From positions 1,798,001-1,862,000 of the forward strand of contig OZ253559.1 of assembly GCA_965262785.1 (NCBI GenBank): a stretch of DNA of 64,000 nucleotides, read 5' to 3'. The notes under the pieces were generated by a model. It made no database searches and had not been told where the DNA came from. It saw only the letters and a list, made by a program, of their open reading frames with translations. The position numbers and the translations under genes were made by a program. The DNA is from G965218495 sp965262785 (GTDB taxonomy: Bacteria; Bacteroidota; Rhodothermia; Rhodothermales; Bin80). Shown here piece after piece: positions 61,561-64,000 of this stretch. Within the stretch, counting starts at the first letter, position 1. Each line of letters opens with the position of its first letter.

Positions 61561-63470
61561 AGTGCTTGCCCGAAAAATGCCTGATCGGCTCTGCAGACCG
61601 GCAGTCTTGGGCGCATAGGGCGGATGTACGGGCGCGTGCGGCGGAAAATCGGGCATTTTGGAGTGTCGAGCGGCTGTTATCGGGGCAGTTTCCCCAACGG
61701 CTGCCTGCGTTGTTTTAGCGAATGTTGCGCCGTTTTCCGATCTTAGTACCGTTATTGGCGTGATTAGTACGCTTCTGCCCCAACATTCGCCCGATTTACT
61801 GCCATGCGCGCGATCTTCGAGTCACAGTTTGAGCTTGGCCACACTCCCATTGGAGAGATCAGCTTTGACGCTCGGTCCAGAGACGATATTCCGGCCGTAC
61901 TCCGTGGACTGCAGGACATCTTCACGCACCGCGAGACCCGCGAGCGGGTGTTCGCGATTCTGCGGGAGCAGTTAGGCGCGAAGGTCAATTTGCGGCGTGG
62001 TCGCCCCGGGCTGTGTCTGTGGCGGATCTTCGTGCTGGGCACGCTGCAGAAGGCGCTTGACTGCGACTTCGACCGTCTGGTGGAATTGGCGAACTTTCAC
62101 ACGGCGTTGCGCCAGATGCTGGGGCATGCAGATTTTGGAGATAAGCACCAGTATCGCCTGCAGACCGTTATTGACAACGTGCGTCTGCTTACCGAGGAGG
62201 CGCTGCAGCAGATCAATGCGGTGGTGGTGGCCCGTGGGCATCAGCTGTTGAAGCACAGAAACTCGGATCCGCTTCACTGCCGGGCCGACTCAGCGGTTGC
62301 GAAGACCCATGTGGAGTGGCCCACCGATGTCCGTTTGCTGTGGGATGCGCTGCGCCGTCTGATCAGGAAGCTGGCGCGTCTTTGCCAGCAGCATGCGATA
62401 GCGGGCTGGCGCAAGTCGCAGGCCTGGATCAAGAAAATGGAGCGCGCCTTTTATCGCGTGCGCACTTCCCGGCAGTGGCGTAGTACGTCGAAAGTGGCAA
62501 ACTACCTGGCACTTTGCCGCACTATCGTGTCGAAGGCAGCGGCCACGCAGGCGATATTGAGGCAAAACGATGTTGAAAGCGCGGAGGTGTCGTGGTATTT
62601 GCGGACTGCGGACAAGCTGATAGACCAGGTATTGCGCCGTTTGATCAAGGGCGAGAAGATTCCGCACGGCCAGAAGCTCTTCTCCGTGCATGAGCCCCAC
62701 ACGCGCTGGATCGACAAAGGGAAGGCGGGCGTGATGGCAGAGTTGGGGGTACCGGTCTGCGTGCTGGAGGATCAGCACCAATTCATTCTGCGCCACTACG
62801 TGCAACACGAAGGTGGCGACCAGGACATGATCGTACCATTCCTTGCAGAGGCGAAGCGGCGCTACCCGGCGCTGGCATCATGCAGCATGGACAAGGGGTT
62901 TTACACGCCAGAGAATCGCGAGCAGCTTGACAAGTTGTTGGACCTGAACGTGATGCCCCGGAAGGGGCGGCACCGTAAAGCGGACCGCGAACGGGAGACC
63001 CATCCGGACTTCGTGGCAGCCCGGCGTCAACACCCGGCCGTAGAGTCGGCGATCAATAACCTCCATCACCGGGGCATGTCACTAGTGCGCACCCACGGCA
63101 AGGCTGGCTTCGACAGGACGCTGGCGCTGGTAGTGGTGGCCACCAATGTGCACCGCATAGGTCAGGTCCTGAAGCAGAAGGAAGCGCGCCGACGAAAGTG
63201 GCACCAGGCACGCAGTAGGGCGCAGTAAGGCCCTACCAGCGCCGCCACGGAAGCAAGCCAGACTCCTTGCAATGGGGAGAGCGCAAACCTATATCCTCTT
63301 TGTAGTGCAATGGCATAAAAAGCTGGCTGAAGACCACGGATTTGTGCCGAATCCACTCATATTCGGGGGCTGCACACCTTGCGTACACCCCTGACCGCGA
63401 CTACAGGCTTACCGCCCACCCCCAATCTGCCGGCATATTGCTCCCAATAGGCCTTTTTCGGGCAATCACT
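61561..63470. mobile_element. ISNCY-family insertion sequence 2
   Basis: Inverted ends AGTGCTTGCCCGAAAAATGCC and the complement of AGTGATTGCCCGAAAAAGGCC face each other, flanked by ATCT at 61557-61560 and 63471-63474. The length is 1910 bp. It is closely related in its ends to ISNCY element 1. Confidence 0.92.
61804..63228 (+). CDS. ISNCY-family transposase 2
   Basis: This 474-residue transposase aligns over its length with the one at 48310 (shared segments include GRPGLCLWRIFVLGTLQKALDCDFD, AKTHVEWPTDVRLLWDA, HEPHTRWIDKGKAGVMAELG and CSMDKGFY). The frame is intact and the element has complete ends, so it is probably functional. Confidence 0.92.
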   Translation: MRAIFESQFELGHTPIGEISFDARSRDDIPAVLRGLQDIFTHRETRERVFAILREQLGAKVNLRRGRPGLCLWRIFVLGTLQKALDCDFDRLVELANFHTALRQMLGHADFGDKHQYRLQTVIDNVRLLTEEALQQINAVVVARGHQLLKHRNSDPLHCRADSAVAKTHVEWPTDVRLLWDALRRLIRKLARLCQQHAIAGWRKSQAWIKKMERAFYRVRTSRQWRSTSKVANYLALCRTIVSKAAATQAILRQNDVESAEVSWYLRTADKLIDQVLRRLIKGEKIPHGQKLFSVHEPHTRWIDKGKAGVMAELGVPVCVLEDQHQFILRHYVQHEGGDQDMIVPFLAEAKRRYPALASCSMDKGFYTPENREQLDKLLDLNVMPRKGRHRKADRERETHPDFVAARRQHPAVESAINNLHHRGMSLVRTHGKAGFDRTLALVVVATNVHRIGQVLKQKEARRRKWHQARSRAQ

Positions 63471-64000
63471 ATCTAGCCACTCAAACACATCTACCTCACG
63501 TTCGGCGCGACCCGCGATCAGTATGCGGTCGCCGCCATCATCAACTAGAATGTGCGAGGGATGCATGAATTCGCCAGGTCCCTCGCCCGCACTACCGAAT
63601 CTGCCCAAGTACTGTGCCTCGGTATCGATGACATGTACGGTCTTGACACGTGAGGCCGCGTCCAAGACGAAGATGGATCCATGTCCGTCGGAGGCAATGT
63701 CCTGGATAAGGCCTAGAAGTTCGTACAATTCGCCGTCCTCGCGCCCGAAAATCGCTGTCTTCATTCCGGTAGTATCCGGTACAGGAGGTCCTTCCTCCCA
63801 CTGATCATTGTCGGATACGTCAATGATCAGACTGGGGTCAGTGGCGTCTGGAATGTTCTCTGGTGTCGGGTGTTGTGTACCCCGATTCACCTGACCGGCT
63901 GCGCTCCGGGTCCCCAGCGGTTGGCTCAGCAGGCAAAAAAGACACAGCGTGCTCCAAGCCGTATTCAAAACGAATCGTACATCAACCTCCTGGTTGCTAG

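Larger units (their letters stand above)
61350..63968 (-). pseudogene. Secreted beta-propeller gene, N-terminal part split by ISNCY element 2
   Basis: The 5' part (63968-63471) starts at a TTG, with a signal peptide (LCLFCLLSQPLGTRSAAG) and blades such as IQDIASDGHGSIFVLDA and FGSAGEGPGEFMHPSHI. Removing 61561-63470 and one ATCT duplication restores the frame through FEWLDKGVYRYVESWD and on to YTVDGKYVTGFGEPYKGG. It then meets the IS256 end at 61349. AGGAGG occurs upstream of 63980 but is not well spaced to the TTG, so the start is uncertain. Confidence 0.78.

Noticed and set aside
1..64000. CRISPR array
   Set aside because: No regularly spaced direct repeats with unique spacers were seen. 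The only regular tandem array is the 87-bp coding repeat at 54.9-56.3 kb.

Overview
The window looks like a chromosome segment from a member of Rhodothermota/Bacteroidota. Supporting genes are a PorZ-like two-component-propeller protein with a type IX secretion-style C-terminus, a Lnb-type DUF4105 protein, BamD, a bacilliredoxin plus the bacillithiol deacetylase BshB1, six-bladed beta-propeller secreted proteins, and a dispersed core-gene order with few obvious promoters. This assignment is inferred from gene content read by eye; no database was searched.

Layout. 1-5.3 kb: housekeeping genes (parvulin-type PPIase cut by the window edge, rpmA-rplU, a FAH-family hydrolase, ltaE-greA-NlpC/P60, brxA). 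5.3-17.5 kb: an accessory island with a decayed IS1380, a restriction-type gene truncated next to an IS1634 element, and three tandem secreted beta-propeller genes. Each propeller is followed by a translationally coupled tiny hydrophobic peptide gene or its remnant, and one propeller is split by an IS5/IS1182-like element. 17.7-48.1 kb: a dense core region carrying a flippase-like membrane protein, a PHP phosphoesterase, ribH, porZ, tRNA-His and tRNA-Glu, DUF4105, nth, gpmI, sppA, hrcA-grpE-dnaJ, a flavin reductase, leuS, bshB1, an acylating aldehyde dehydrogenase, efp-accB-accC, gcvH, guaA, a periplasmic binding protein, bamD, nadD, a PhoU-like protein, a thioredoxin-fold protein and nhaC. 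48.2-64 kb: a second IS-rich island. It holds an ISNCY element with an IS1634 nested in it, a BlaI/BlaR1-type pair whose sensor carries sixteen 29-residue repeats, a decayed GmrSD/DUF1524 fragment, an orphan secreted protein between direct repeats, and a second beta-propeller locus broken by a two-gene IS256-family element and another ISNCY element.

How the genes fit together. hrcA-grpE-dnaJ is a heat-shock operon; its GrpE is about twice normal length and reads as a tandem GrpE duplication. efp-accB-accC starts a protein-synthesis and fatty-acid block. brxA and bshB1 imply bacillithiol redox chemistry. The two islands are dominated by insertion sequences with clean target duplications, degenerate duplicates and dead restriction-type genes, which suggests recent IS proliferation.

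The most unusual items are: an intact but catalytically stripped IS256-type protein encoded directly upstream of a normal IS256 transposase; the double GrpE; the propeller/micro-peptide tandem array with a conserved leader and a gene-conversion tract; an NlpC/P60 lipoprotein lacking the catalytic cysteine; and an acylating aldehyde dehydrogenase with a C-terminal linker and helix resembling a microcompartment encapsulation peptide.
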